A stretch of DNA of 6,209 nt, from contig CANGFL010000087.1 in assembly GCA_947453015.1 (NCBI GenBank), forward strand, positions 1 through 6,209, read 5' to 3'. This document shows positions 1 through 6,209 of this stretch, one piece after another. The notes beneath the pieces are model-generated. The model did no database searches. It saw only the letters and a list, made by a program, of their open reading frames with translations, and was not told the DNA's origin. Position numbers and translations under genes: made by a program. Within the stretch, counting starts at the first letter, position 1. Each line of letters starts with the position of its first letter. The DNA comes from Oxalobacteraceae bacterium (lineage in GTDB: Bacteria > Pseudomonadota > Gammaproteobacteria > Burkholderiales > Burkholderiaceae_D).

Positions 1-788
1 GTGCCTACTGGCGCTGCCAACCTGCCACCAATGGCCATCTGATCTAGCAATGCCTGAGGTACCTCCATACCTGCCGCAGCCAAAATAATGCCATCGAACG
101 AACCAACCTGCGGCAAGCCCAACATCCCATCGCCATAATGCAGGCGGAGATTAGGTATCAGTAATGATCGTAAATTATTTCGCGCTTGTTCATGCAGTGG
201 CCGAATACGCTCTATCGAATACACCTGCTCAGCCACCTGCGCTAACACGGCTGCTTGATAACCGCAGCCCGTACCAATTTCTAACACGCGCGACATTTTT
301 CCTTCAATGCCATCACGTAGTACCTCGATCATGCGCGCCACGATGTAAGGCTGCGATATCGTCTGATGATAACCAATCGGTAATGAGGCATCGATGTACG
401 CCTGACTTGCTAAACCAGGTTCGATAAACATATGGCGCGGCACCGCTTCCATCGCCGCTAAAACTTTCGTATCTTTGATGCCTTGCTGCGCCAGTCGTTG
501 AATCATCGCCTTGCGAACGGCATCCGATACCAGCGGCGAGTTAGTCGACCTTGGTTGTATAACTGTCGGCGCAAGTTTAGTCACGGCCGGAGTGTTTAGT
601 GACTGCGCTGATGGGTTAGATGATGTGACGACTTTAGATTCAGGCGCATGTTTAGCCGCATTACGCGTTGCTGTTTGCAAGCTATTTAAACGGGGTGGAG
701 CTGACGACCGTTTTCGGTCAGCCGTACCGGTGACCAAATCCAGCGTTAAAGGAAAACGCTTTTTAGGAGGCTCTTGGCCCTGACTCAT
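1..788 (-). CDS. pcm: Protein-L-isoaspartate O-methyltransferase, 3' end cut by window edge
   Basis: Uses S-adenosylmethionine to methylate L-isoaspartyl residues in damaged cytosolic proteins, starting their repair to aspartate. The frame stays open for 262 codons from ATG 788-786 to the left edge. Residues about 88-262 match the PCMT fold: [18 protein letters not shown] at 136-153, the SAM-binding loop [16 protein letters not shown] at 168-183, SIERI at 191-195, HYGDG at 217-221, and GGRLAAPVG at the cut. By comparison with the E. coli enzyme of 208 residues, about 40 C-terminal residues are missing. Residues 1 to about 85 are an extra Ser/Thr/Pro/Ala/Lys-rich tail absent from the E. coli protein and probably disordered; similar tails are known in Burkholderiales. 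The start ATG overlaps the surE stop as ATGA, with AGG seven bases upstream, so the two genes should be co-transcribed and translationally coupled. Family assignment is firm; the tail's role is unknown. Confidence 0.95.
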   Translation of the reverse strand, partial: MSQGQEPPKKRFPLTLDLVTGTADRKRSSAPPRLNSLQTATRNAAKHAPESKVVTSSNPSAQSLNTPAVTKLAPTVIQPRSTNSPLVSDAVRKAMIQRLAQQGIKDTKVLAAMEAVPRHMFIEPGLASQAYIDASLPIGYHQTISQPYIVARMIEVLRDGIEGKMSRVLEIGTGCGYQAAVLAQVAEQVYSIERIRPLHEQARNNLRSLLIPNLRLHYGDGMLGLPQVGSFDGIILAAAGMEVPQALLDQMAIGGRLAAPVG

Positions 789-1522
789 GCGAGTGCCTGC
801 CTTAGTCGTTCAAGTTGACTCGTGTGAGTCAAATCTATCTGCAAGGGTGTGACCGAAATACAGCCGTTAGCGGTCGCATGAAAATCGGTACCCTCGCCGG
901 CATCTTTGGCTTTACCCGGTGGCCCGATCCAATAAATCTCATTGCCATGCGGATCAAGAGTTTTGATAACCGCTTCCGATTCATGGCGTTTGCCCAGCCG
1001 CGTCGGCACGACTCGCTGCAATTCTTCGTAGGGCAAATTCGGAATGTTCACATTCAAAAGAATCGGACGATCTAACTGATCCAGCCGACGCATCACAAAA
1101 TCTTTGGCTGCGCGGGCGGCGGCATCCAAATTGACCCAACCATAATCCACTTGAGAAAAAGCAATGGCAGGAATGCCAAATAAGAAACCCTCAGTGGCAG
1201 CGGCAACCGTACCGGAGTACAAGGTGTCGTCACCCATATTCTGTCCCTGATTGATACCCGAAACCACCATGTCGGGCTTTTCTTCCAGCATGCCCGTCAA
1301 AGCGATGTGAACACAGTCGCTCGGGGTGCCATTAATTGAGTAAAAGCCATTGGCGGCGCGCATGACGCGTAAGGGCCGGTCGAGGGTCAGGGAGTTCGAC
1401 GAACCGGAGCGATTGCTATCGGGAGCCACCACCACAATCTCAGCAATAGTCGCCAATTGATCGGCCAGCGCATTGATGCCTGGTGCCAAATAACCATCGT
1501 CATTACTGATCAGGATTTTCAT
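785..1522 (-). CDS. surE: 5'/3'-nucleotidase SurE (stationary-phase survival protein)
   Basis: Metal-dependent cytosolic phosphatase that removes phosphate from nucleoside 5'- and 3'-monophosphates, associated with stationary-phase and stress survival. The 245-residue product is close to the usual family length (about 250). The family N-terminus [15 protein letters not shown] gives metal ligands D8 and D9; [17 protein letters not shown] at 31-47 supplies Ser39; INGTPSDCV lies at 63-71; [20 protein letters not shown] at 87-106 supplies Asn91. I chose ATG 1522-1520 because it gives this exact family N-terminus. A GTG ten codons upstream (1552) would add an unconserved stretch. The Shine-Dalgarno is weak: an AGGT lies about 12 bases upstream. 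The stop overlaps the start of pcm by four bases, the common surE-pcm arrangement. The 204-base gap from the helicase gene upstream suggests that surE may have its own promoter, but I see no convincing -35/-10 pair. Confidence 0.97.
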   Translation of the reverse strand: MKILISNDDGYLAPGINALADQLATIAEIVVVAPDSNRSGSSNSLTLDRPLRVMRAANGFYSINGTPSDCVHIALTGMLEEKPDMVVSGINQGQNMGDDTLYSGTVAAATEGFLFGIPAIAFSQVDYGWVNLDAAARAAKDFVMRRLDQLDRPILLNVNIPNLPYEELQRVVPTRLGKRHESEAVIKTLDPHGNEIYWIGPPGKAKDAGEGTDFHATANGCISVTPLQIDLTHTSQLERLRQALA

Positions 1523-1726
1523 GAATGAGATTTTACCTGAACACAGGATCACAAATTCTTAGCTTAACGAGTACTCGATTGAGATGCTCAGATTCGAGAA
1601 ATTGTGTAGCACTTTCCCAGCACTCTCTGACGAAATATCGGGAAGATCACAACTAATCGACCTTGTTCGCATTCCATCCATCGATAACCTTGAGTGGGCT
1701 ATCTAATAAACACAATTAGCATCTAC
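1523..1726. other. Intergenic region between the helicase gene and surE
   Basis: This 204-base stretch lies downstream of the helicase stop and upstream of surE. It has no strong terminator: the only stem near the helicase stop is CTAAT/ATTAG (1703-1719), AT-rich with a seven-base loop. An imperfect dyad lies at 1574-1598, with outer arms CTCGA/TCGAG and inner arms TGAG/CTCA. No good sigma-70 promoter is visible for surE; TAAAAT close to the surE start has no -35 element at proper spacing. A 40-codon open frame with a start signal lies inside and is listed separately. Confidence 0.5.
1559..1681 (-). CDS. Speculative 40-residue small ORF upstream of surE
   Basis: ATG 1681-1679 opens a 40-codon frame ending at TAA 1561-1559, 36 bases before the chosen surE start. 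AAGG lies six bases before the ATG, a reasonable ribosome site. The peptide begins MDGMRTRSISCDL and ends SISIEYSLS; it has one cysteine, no obvious signal peptide and no domain that I recognise. A second minus-strand frame over the same bases is also open for about 35 codons, so an open frame alone is weak evidence of coding. It could be a real small protein, a surE leader, a fragment of a dispersed repeat, or chance. I infer no function. Confidence 0.2.
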   Translation of the reverse strand: MDGMRTRSISCDLPDISSESAGKVLHNFSNLSISIEYSLS

Positions 1727-3739
1727 CTAGGCTTCTGTTTCAGATGAAATAGGACTGCCGCTCAGAAACTGCTGCACCGTACCAATTTCTCGGGTACGTT
1801 TAAAGGGGGGAAGGCTCTGCCATATTCGTCGGCCATAGGGCTTGGAAATAAGTCGTGAATCACAAATCATCAAAACGCCACGATCATTTTCATCACGTAT
1901 TAAACGACCAGCACCTTGTTTTAGGTTGATGATCGCTTCCGGTAGCTGATGATTCATAAAACCATTCAGGCCGCGTTTTTCCATCTCTGCGATACGTGCT
2001 GCGAGCACAGGATCATCCGGCGGTGCGAACGGTAACTTATCAATAATCACCACGGACAACGCATCACCGCGCACATCAACACCTTCCCAAAAACTCTGGC
2101 TTCCCACCAGCACCGCATTACCCGATGCACGGAATTGTGAAAGTAATTCAGTACGGCCTAACTCGCCCTGAACTAATAACGGCCAGTTGTATTTTTTCTG
2201 CTCAAAAATTTCACGCAAGCGCTCGGCCACACGCTTAACGGCTCTGAGCGTTGTACACAATACAAAAGCACGACCACCTGCGGCTTCAATCACAGGCAAC
2301 GCGGCATCCACTACGGCATCGGTATATCCCGGAGAATTCGGTGGCGGAAGATGTCCAGGCACATAAAGTAGTGCCTGATTGGCGTAGTCAAACGGACTTG
2401 GCCAAGATTTTGCTGGTTCGTCACTTAAACCCAGCTGATCGGTGTAATGTGAAAAATCATTTTTTACCGCGAGCGTTGCGGATGTAAATATCCACGCACG
2501 AGGTGGTCCTTCACGTTGTTTACTAAAAATCGGCGCAATTGATAGTGGCGTTTGATGTAACTGCAATGCTTGCGAAAACGCTTCTACCCACAACACCTTA
2601 GCAGCATGCTCATCGACTAGACCCACATGGTTCCAGGCCTCGAGTTGTGCATTGAGTTCAATCGTGCGCACACGACACTGCTCTATCGTCTCGGCTCGTT
2701 CTGCCTGCGAAGATAACACCTCAGCCAATTGCTTGAGCATAGACTTCAGGTGCTCGAGCGCTGGGAAAAACGGACTGCTTTGCGCAATCTGTTCCAGTGC
2801 AAGCCGCGTACCCTCAGATGGAAAAGTCAGTCGCAAATCGCGCGCCGCTTTTTCAACAGTGCTTACTACCGTACCCCAATCAGCGCCGTCGCGCGCATGT
2901 GTTAAGCCTTCTGCCAATACATCTCGACACAGCTCCATCACTTGCGAGGTGGACACCGTATCGCCAAAAAATAACGTCGCCGTATCGGGTAGCTGATGCG
3001 CCTCATCAAAAATCACCGTATTTGCCGTCGGCAGTAATTCAGCAACGCCCGTGTCTTTTAAAGCCACATCAGCAAAAAATAAATGGTGATTAACCACAAC
3101 CACATCAGCTTGCTGAGCTTCTTTGCGCGCCTTCATCACGAAACAGTCTTGGTAGTAGGTGCATTCGGCACCCAGACAATTATCGCGAGTCGATGTGACC
3201 AAATTCCAAATCAATGCATTTTCTGGAACACGTGATAACTCGGCCTTATCACCACTAGACGTGGTTTTAATAAACCGCGATATGTCGCGCAGATAGCCTA
3301 CATCATCGCGTGAGGTTAGCCGTCCATTTTGCTGCGTACGTTCGAGATGGAAATGACAAAGATAATTGGCACGACCTTTCAGTAAGGCTACCGTCACCGG
3401 CGCATTCATCGCCTGCCGAACTATCGGAATATCACGCAGAAAAAGTTGATCTTGAAGATTTTTAGTGCCGGTCGAGATGATGACCTTGCCACCCCACAGC
3501 AGCGCTGGCACAAGATAAGCAAAGGTTTTACCCGTTCCAGTACCCGCCTCAGCTAACAACGTGCTTCGGCTTTGAATGGCATCGGCAACCGCTCGCGCCA
3601 TATCGGTTTGTGACTGTCGCGGCCGAAATCCTTCGATTCCTTTGGCAAGCGTACCCGCAGCAGAAAAGAGATCATTAATCTCGGCATCATGAATGCCGGC
3701 TGTCTGTTCGGACGTGGAATGTGGGGTGAGATCAGTCAA
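1727..3739 (-). CDS. yoaA: ATP-dependent iron-sulfur DNA helicase, DinG/YoaA family
   Basis: A superfamily 2, XPD-like 5'-to-3' DNA helicase expected to act in replication repair; E. coli YoaA works with the HolC subunit of DNA polymerase III. All motifs are visible in 670 residues: FRPRQSQ 38-44; Walker A EAGTGTGKT 64-72; Fe-S cluster cysteines C128, C188, C193 and C199; Walker B VIFDEAH 242-248; motif III TSAT 419-422; motif V VGSQSFWEGVDV 545-556; motif VI QGAGRLIRD 608-616. KGRANYLC, NCLGAEC and the C-terminal SLPP segment resemble YoaA more than DinG (E. coli YoaA 636, DinG 716 residues), and no N-terminal exonuclease domain is present. The start is TTG 3739-3737: TAA and TGA stops lie in frame 12 to 17 bases upstream, and the first in-frame ATG is codon 47, too close to the core. 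No good Shine-Dalgarno precedes the TTG; only GGA is nearby. Family certain, YoaA versus DinG naming fairly so. Confidence 0.95.
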   Translation of the reverse strand: MTDLTPHSTSEQTAGIHDAEINDLFSAAGTLAKGIEGFRPRQSQTDMARAVADAIQSRSTLLAEAGTGTGKTFAYLVPALLWGGKVIISTGTKNLQDQLFLRDIPIVRQAMNAPVTVALLKGRANYLCHFHLERTQQNGRLTSRDDVGYLRDISRFIKTTSSGDKAELSRVPENALIWNLVTSTRDNCLGAECTYYQDCFVMKARKEAQQADVVVVNHHLFFADVALKDTGVAELLPTANTVIFDEAHQLPDTATLFFGDTVSTSQVMELCRDVLAEGLTHARDGADWGTVVSTVEKAARDLRLTFPSEGTRLALEQIAQSSPFFPALEHLKSMLKQLAEVLSSQAERAETIEQCRVRTIELNAQLEAWNHVGLVDEHAAKVLWVEAFSQALQLHQTPLSIAPIFSKQREGPPRAWIFTSATLAVKNDFSHYTDQLGLSDEPAKSWPSPFDYANQALLYVPGHLPPPNSPGYTDAVVDAALPVIEAAGGRAFVLCTTLRAVKRVAERLREIFEQKKYNWPLLVQGELGRTELLSQFRASGNAVLVGSQSFWEGVDVRGDALSVVIIDKLPFAPPDDPVLAARIAEMEKRGLNGFMNHQLPEAIINLKQGAGRLIRDENDRGVLMICDSRLISKPYGRRIWQSLPPFKRTREIGTVQQFLSGSPISSETEA

Positions 3740-3834
3740 ACGAAATCCGGATCATTAAGTGATGCGCCAAACACGGGGCCTGCAAAAATAACCGGACTCT
3801 GTAACTCATTGCAGCGATATAAACCTACTCAAAC

Positions 3835-4032
3835 TCACGCAGGAATATCTGGGATGAGTTGCATCTTAAGTTGAATGATCTGGTCTTTAAGTTGCAACTT
3901 ACGTTTTTTTAATCTCTGAAGCTGAAGCGCATCAACTGTCAACGATTCATTCAGTAATTCAATTGCCGTATCGAGATCGCGATGCTCGATTTCCAGCTCA
4001 ACTACCCTAACCTTAACGTCGTCCGCATCCAT
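3835..4032 (-). CDS. YdcH/DUF465 family small coiled-coil protein
   Basis: A 65-residue, highly charged, almost entirely helical protein. Residues 13-21 (LEIEHRDLD) and 38-52 (LQRLKKRKLQLKDQI) match the usual DUF465 pattern of an acidic EHR-type first helix and a lysine-rich second helix, so a short helical hairpin or dimeric coiled coil is expected. The length is typical for the family, whose biochemical role is not established to my knowledge. Its ATG (4032-4030) shares one base with the TAA stop of the exported-protein gene upstream, giving TAATG, so translation is probably coupled by re-initiation. GAG about nine bases upstream is the only Shine-Dalgarno-like sequence. No terminator is apparent in the 95 bases before the helicase gene, so read-through is possible. 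Family assignment is good; function is unknown. Confidence 0.88.
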   Translation of the reverse strand: MDADDVKVRVVELEIEHRDLDTAIELLNESLTVDALQLQRLKKRKLQLKDQIIQLKMQLIPDIPA

Positions 4033-4526
4033 TAAGGTTTCTCTGGCTGAGCCGGCGGATTAACCGCTGAGTCCGGTGCAGCATTACCGCTATCGCGTGC
4101 CGCCCCAGAAATAGGTATCGATGGTTTACCCAGCGGGCGTGCTGCACGGCTCTGGCGCTCGGCAATCGTGCGCTCGCGCTCTGCTGCCCTATCCTTACGC
4201 AAAAAGGCATTCGCCTCTACTTCGACCTTACGAATACTATGTAACGCAGCACGACGAATCTCTTTGGCTTCATCCACGCAACGAGTCATAAAAAATTTAT
4301 TCATGCAATCAGCTCGGCCCTCAGCAAAGCGTTGTTCAACCGCTTTACGAACCACATCAACATCGGTCAAGGCTGTCCGCGCGGCAGCAACCGCATTGAT
4401 GGATCCCGCCGGATACTGATCCAGTAATGCCTGCTCGATAATCTCTGCATATACAGCGCTAACTGCACACTGCGACAGAAAGAAAAGCGTTATTGAGGTC
4501 TTGCTAGCCCACTGGGTAAGTTTCAT
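4032..4526 (-). CDS. Small exported protein with a cysteine pair and charged helix, function unknown
   Basis: A 164-residue protein, probably periplasmic. Residues 1-27 look like a Sec signal peptide: K2, a hydrophobic segment from about 11 to 25, and a likely cleavage after VYA (27/28). The mature part has C74 and C83 eight residues apart (CMNKFFMTRC), a possible disulfide. A strongly charged, probably helical segment follows at about 85-128, including VEVEANAFLRKDRAAERER. The last 35 residues are rich in Pro, Ala, Gly and Ser and likely disordered. C20 is not a lipoprotein site, since the preceding residues LSQ do not fit a lipobox. A good Shine-Dalgarno (AAGGA, five-base spacing) lies over the end of zapE, so the gene should be co-transcribed with zapE eight bases upstream; its stop overlaps the DUF465 start. 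I recognise only a general likeness to exported proteins of unknown function in betaproteobacteria and assign no function. Confidence 0.82.
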   Translation of the reverse strand: MKLTQWASKTSITLFFLSQCAVSAVYAEIIEQALLDQYPAGSINAVAAARTALTDVDVVRKAVEQRFAEGRADCMNKFFMTRCVDEAKEIRRAALHSIRKVEVEANAFLRKDRAAERERTIAERQSRAARPLGKPSIPISGAARDSGNAAPDSAVNPPAQPEKP

Positions 4527-4531
4527 TCGAT

Positions 4532-4536
4532 TCCTT
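4532..4536 (-). promoter_or_regulatory. Shine-Dalgarno of the exported-protein gene, overlapping the zapE stop
   Basis: AAGGA on the minus strand ends five bases before ATG 4526-4524. Its first two bases are the last two of the zapE TAA stop, so ribosomes finishing zapE reach this site directly. This fixes the downstream start and suggests coupled translation. It is the clearest ribosome site in the window. Confidence 0.7.
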
Positions 4537-5635
4537 AGACCATGCCCGCCGTTGCAGAGCTGAGTCGCATACTTTCTTTGTACTCTTTTGATTGCATTTC
4601 CATAATTCTCGATACGGTGCGATGGAATTCGTTAGACATCAAGCCTTCGGTATAAAGCAAATCCGCCGACACTGCAGCAGACATGATTAATTTTATACGG
4701 TGGTCATACAGCACATCAATTAACCAGGTAAAACGCCTAGCTTCAGAAGCCATCTCCGAAGTCATCCGAGGTACATCTGACAAAATGACGGTATGAAAAC
4801 GCGTTGCGATATCCAAATAATCATTTTGCGAGCGCGGACCACCACATAAGGTCGCAAAATCAAACCATACCACGCCACCAGCACGCCGCACACAGCGAAT
4901 CTCCCGTGATTCTATCGTGATTCTGGGGTCTTCCTCACCCGCCTCAGCAATCGACACAAATGCATGCAACAGCGCACTCTGTGCAGCCGGACCCAAGGGC
5001 GTTTTGTACGCCGCTACCTGCTGCATCACCCGTCTGCGGTAATCAATGCCCCCATCCACATTCAACACATCTAATTTTGATTTTAAAAGCTCTATGGCAG
5101 GCAACATACGATCTCTATGCAAGCCATCTGGATACAGTCCATCCGGTTGATAGTTTGATGTAATAACAAAACACACGCCGCGATCAAACAAGGCTTGCAT
5201 GAGGTTATACAAAATCATCGCATCGGCGATATCCGATACATGAAATTCGTCAAAGCAAATAAGACGGAAGCGACGCGCAATTTTTGCAGCGACGATATCT
5301 AATGGATTTTCTACATTTTTTTCTTCATCCAACGCACGATGTACATCACGCATGAACTCATGAAAATGCACGCGTGTTTTACGACGAATAGGAATCACCG
5401 CATAAAAACTATCCATCAAAAATGATTTGCCGCGCCCGACTCCGCCCCATAAATACAAGCCGCGCGGTAAATCAGGATGGAGAATCATGCGTCTAAGTCG
5501 ACTCGAACGGCGCGATAGGTAAGCGGCCCATTCGTCAAATGCACGCTGTAATCTGTCCACCGCCATCAGTTGCGCAGGGTCAGACTGATAACCTCGGTCA
5601 GCCAGAATTTTTTCGTAGAATTCGCGAACGTTCAT
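4535..5635 (-). CDS. zapE: Cell division protein ZapE / AFG1-like AAA+ ATPase
   Basis: A P-loop ATPase of the AFG1/ZapE family. In E. coli ZapE associates with the FtsZ ring and affects its stability; the mitochondrial relatives AFG1/LACE1 act in turnover of respiratory-chain subunits. From ATG 5635 the 366 residues show Walker A GGVGRGKS at 64-71, HFHEFMRDVH at 90-99, Walker B LICFDEFHVSD at 125-135, sensor-1-like VITSN at 157-161, the family segment YPDGLHRDR at 168-176, LDVLNVDGGIDYR at 188-200, and RFTWLIDVLYDHRIKL at 301-316. MNVREFYEK is the N-terminus I know from betaproteobacterial homologues. A TTG five codons upstream (5650) is the alternative start. Neither start has a Shine-Dalgarno; the bases before the ATG are CCTTCCT. 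The gene follows lpd after 103 bases, a gene pair common in Burkholderiales, and precedes the exported-protein gene by eight bases. Confidence 0.95.
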   Translation of the reverse strand: MNVREFYEKILADRGYQSDPAQLMAVDRLQRAFDEWAAYLSRRSSRLRRMILHPDLPRGLYLWGGVGRGKSFLMDSFYAVIPIRRKTRVHFHEFMRDVHRALDEEKNVENPLDIVAAKIARRFRLICFDEFHVSDIADAMILYNLMQALFDRGVCFVITSNYQPDGLYPDGLHRDRMLPAIELLKSKLDVLNVDGGIDYRRRVMQQVAAYKTPLGPAAQSALLHAFVSIAEAGEEDPRITIESREIRCVRRAGGVVWFDFATLCGGPRSQNDYLDIATRFHTVILSDVPRMTSEMASEARRFTWLIDVLYDHRIKLIMSAAVSADLLYTEGLMSNEFHRTVSRIMEMQSKEYKESMRLSSATAGMV

Positions 5636-5674
5636 AGGAAGGTTTCGCAATCACAAAGGCGTCATGTTAATCAC

Positions 5675-5704
5675 GCTATGCGACGGTCTGTGAAAATAGG
5701 TCAA
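5675..5704 (-). promoter_or_regulatory. zapE: Weak candidate sigma-70 promoter for zapE
   Basis: On the minus strand TTGACC (5704-5699; five of six match the -35 consensus) is followed after 18 bases by CATAGC (5680-5675; three of six match the -10 consensus). It sits between the post-lpd hairpin and zapE, where a promoter would let zapE be expressed apart from the dehydrogenase operon. The -10 is poor, so this is only a candidate. Confidence 0.25.
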
Positions 5705-5708
5705 GGTA

Positions 5709-5735
5709 TGCCAGTACGAGAACATCGTACTGGCA
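5709..5735 (-). terminator. Perfect 11-bp hairpin just downstream of lpd
   Basis: Two perfectly complementary 11-base arms (5725-5735 and 5709-5719; TGCCAGTACGA in the minus-strand 5' arm) flank a five-base loop (5720-5724). In the lpd transcript the stem starts three bases after the stop codon. The bases after it (TACCTTGACC, then a short TTTT) do not form an immediate U-run, so it is not a textbook intrinsic terminator. It may terminate partially, or protect the 3' end of the dehydrogenase mRNA from exonucleases. The hairpin is certain from sequence; the function is inferred. Confidence 0.6.
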
Positions 5736-5738
5736 GGA

Positions 5739-6209
<471 letters not shown>

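Noticed and set aside
700..722. Bulged hairpin with arms GCTGA/TCAGC and CCG/CGG around TTTT in the pcm tail
   Set aside because: Short, bulged and inside coding sequence; no feature points to a role.
164..783. Two plus-strand ORFs of 87 and 90 residues (164-427 and 511-783)
   Set aside because: Both lie antisense to pcm, whose minus-strand frame has clear family motifs; the plus-strand products match nothing I recognise.
1523..1552. GTG start at 1552 adding ten residues to SurE
   Set aside because: The internal ATG at 1522 gives the exact conserved [11 protein letters not shown]-terminus.
1703..1719. CTAAT/ATTAG stem after the helicase stop as a terminator
   Set aside because: Only five AT-rich pairs with a seven-base loop and no following T-run.
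2251..3093. Plus-strand ORFs antisense to the helicase gene
   Set aside because: The complementary strand encodes a helicase with every expected motif; these are shadow frames without recognisable domains.
3740..3834. A stop-bounded 28-codon minus-strand frame in the gap before the helicase gene
   Set aside because: It has no start codon and no ribosome site, and is too short to judge; it may be chance.
4013..4210. 65-residue minus-strand ORF overlapping the exported-protein gene
   Set aside because: It is in another frame of a gene with a signal peptide, good ribosome site and tight coupling to neighbours; its composition looks arbitrary.
4465..4469. C20 of the exported protein as a lipoprotein lipidation site
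   Set aside because: The residues before it are LSQ, lacking the small residue required just before the cysteine; a Sec cleavage after VYA fits better.

Overview
The window is a run of chromosomal housekeeping genes. All supported genes lie on the minus strand, so transcription runs from high to low coordinates. The gene set and order suggest a betaproteobacterium, most likely of the Burkholderiales: a 2-oxoglutarate-dehydrogenase-type E3 (lpd) is followed directly by zapE, SurE and Pcm overlap in one unit, and Pcm carries a long N-terminal extension. Base composition looks moderate, near half GC by eye. The lineage is an inference from protein similarity and gene order remembered from known genomes; no search was run.

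Layout in transcription order. (1) 6209-5739: the C-terminal third of dihydrolipoamide dehydrogenase, cut by the window edge. (2) 5738-5636: a 103-base gap with a perfect 11-bp hairpin just after the lpd stop and a weak candidate promoter for zapE. (3) 5635-4535: zapE, an AFG1-like AAA+ ATPase. (4) 4526-4032: a small exported protein with a cysteine pair and charged helix, preceded by a clear Shine-Dalgarno sequence that overlaps the zapE stop. (5) 4032-3835: a 65-residue YdcH/DUF465 protein whose start overlaps the preceding stop by one base. (6) 3834-3740: a 95-base gap with no clear terminator. (7) 3739-1727: a DinG/YoaA-type iron-sulfur helicase with a TTG start. (8) 1726-1523: a 204-base gap containing a speculative 40-codon ORF. 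(9) 1522-785: surE. (10) 788-1: pcm, overlapping surE by four bases and running off the left edge.

Functionally, the right part joins central carbon metabolism (E3) to zapE and two small proteins; the helicase is a DNA-repair gene; the left part is the surE-pcm stationary-phase/repair unit, which in many proteobacteria leads into nlpD and rpoS outside this window. I found no mobile element, RNA gene, CRISPR array or clearly new system. The items most worth checking are the post-lpd hairpin, the unusual helicase start with its overlapping short ORF, the exported cysteine-pair protein coupled to DUF465, and the small ORF upstream of surE.
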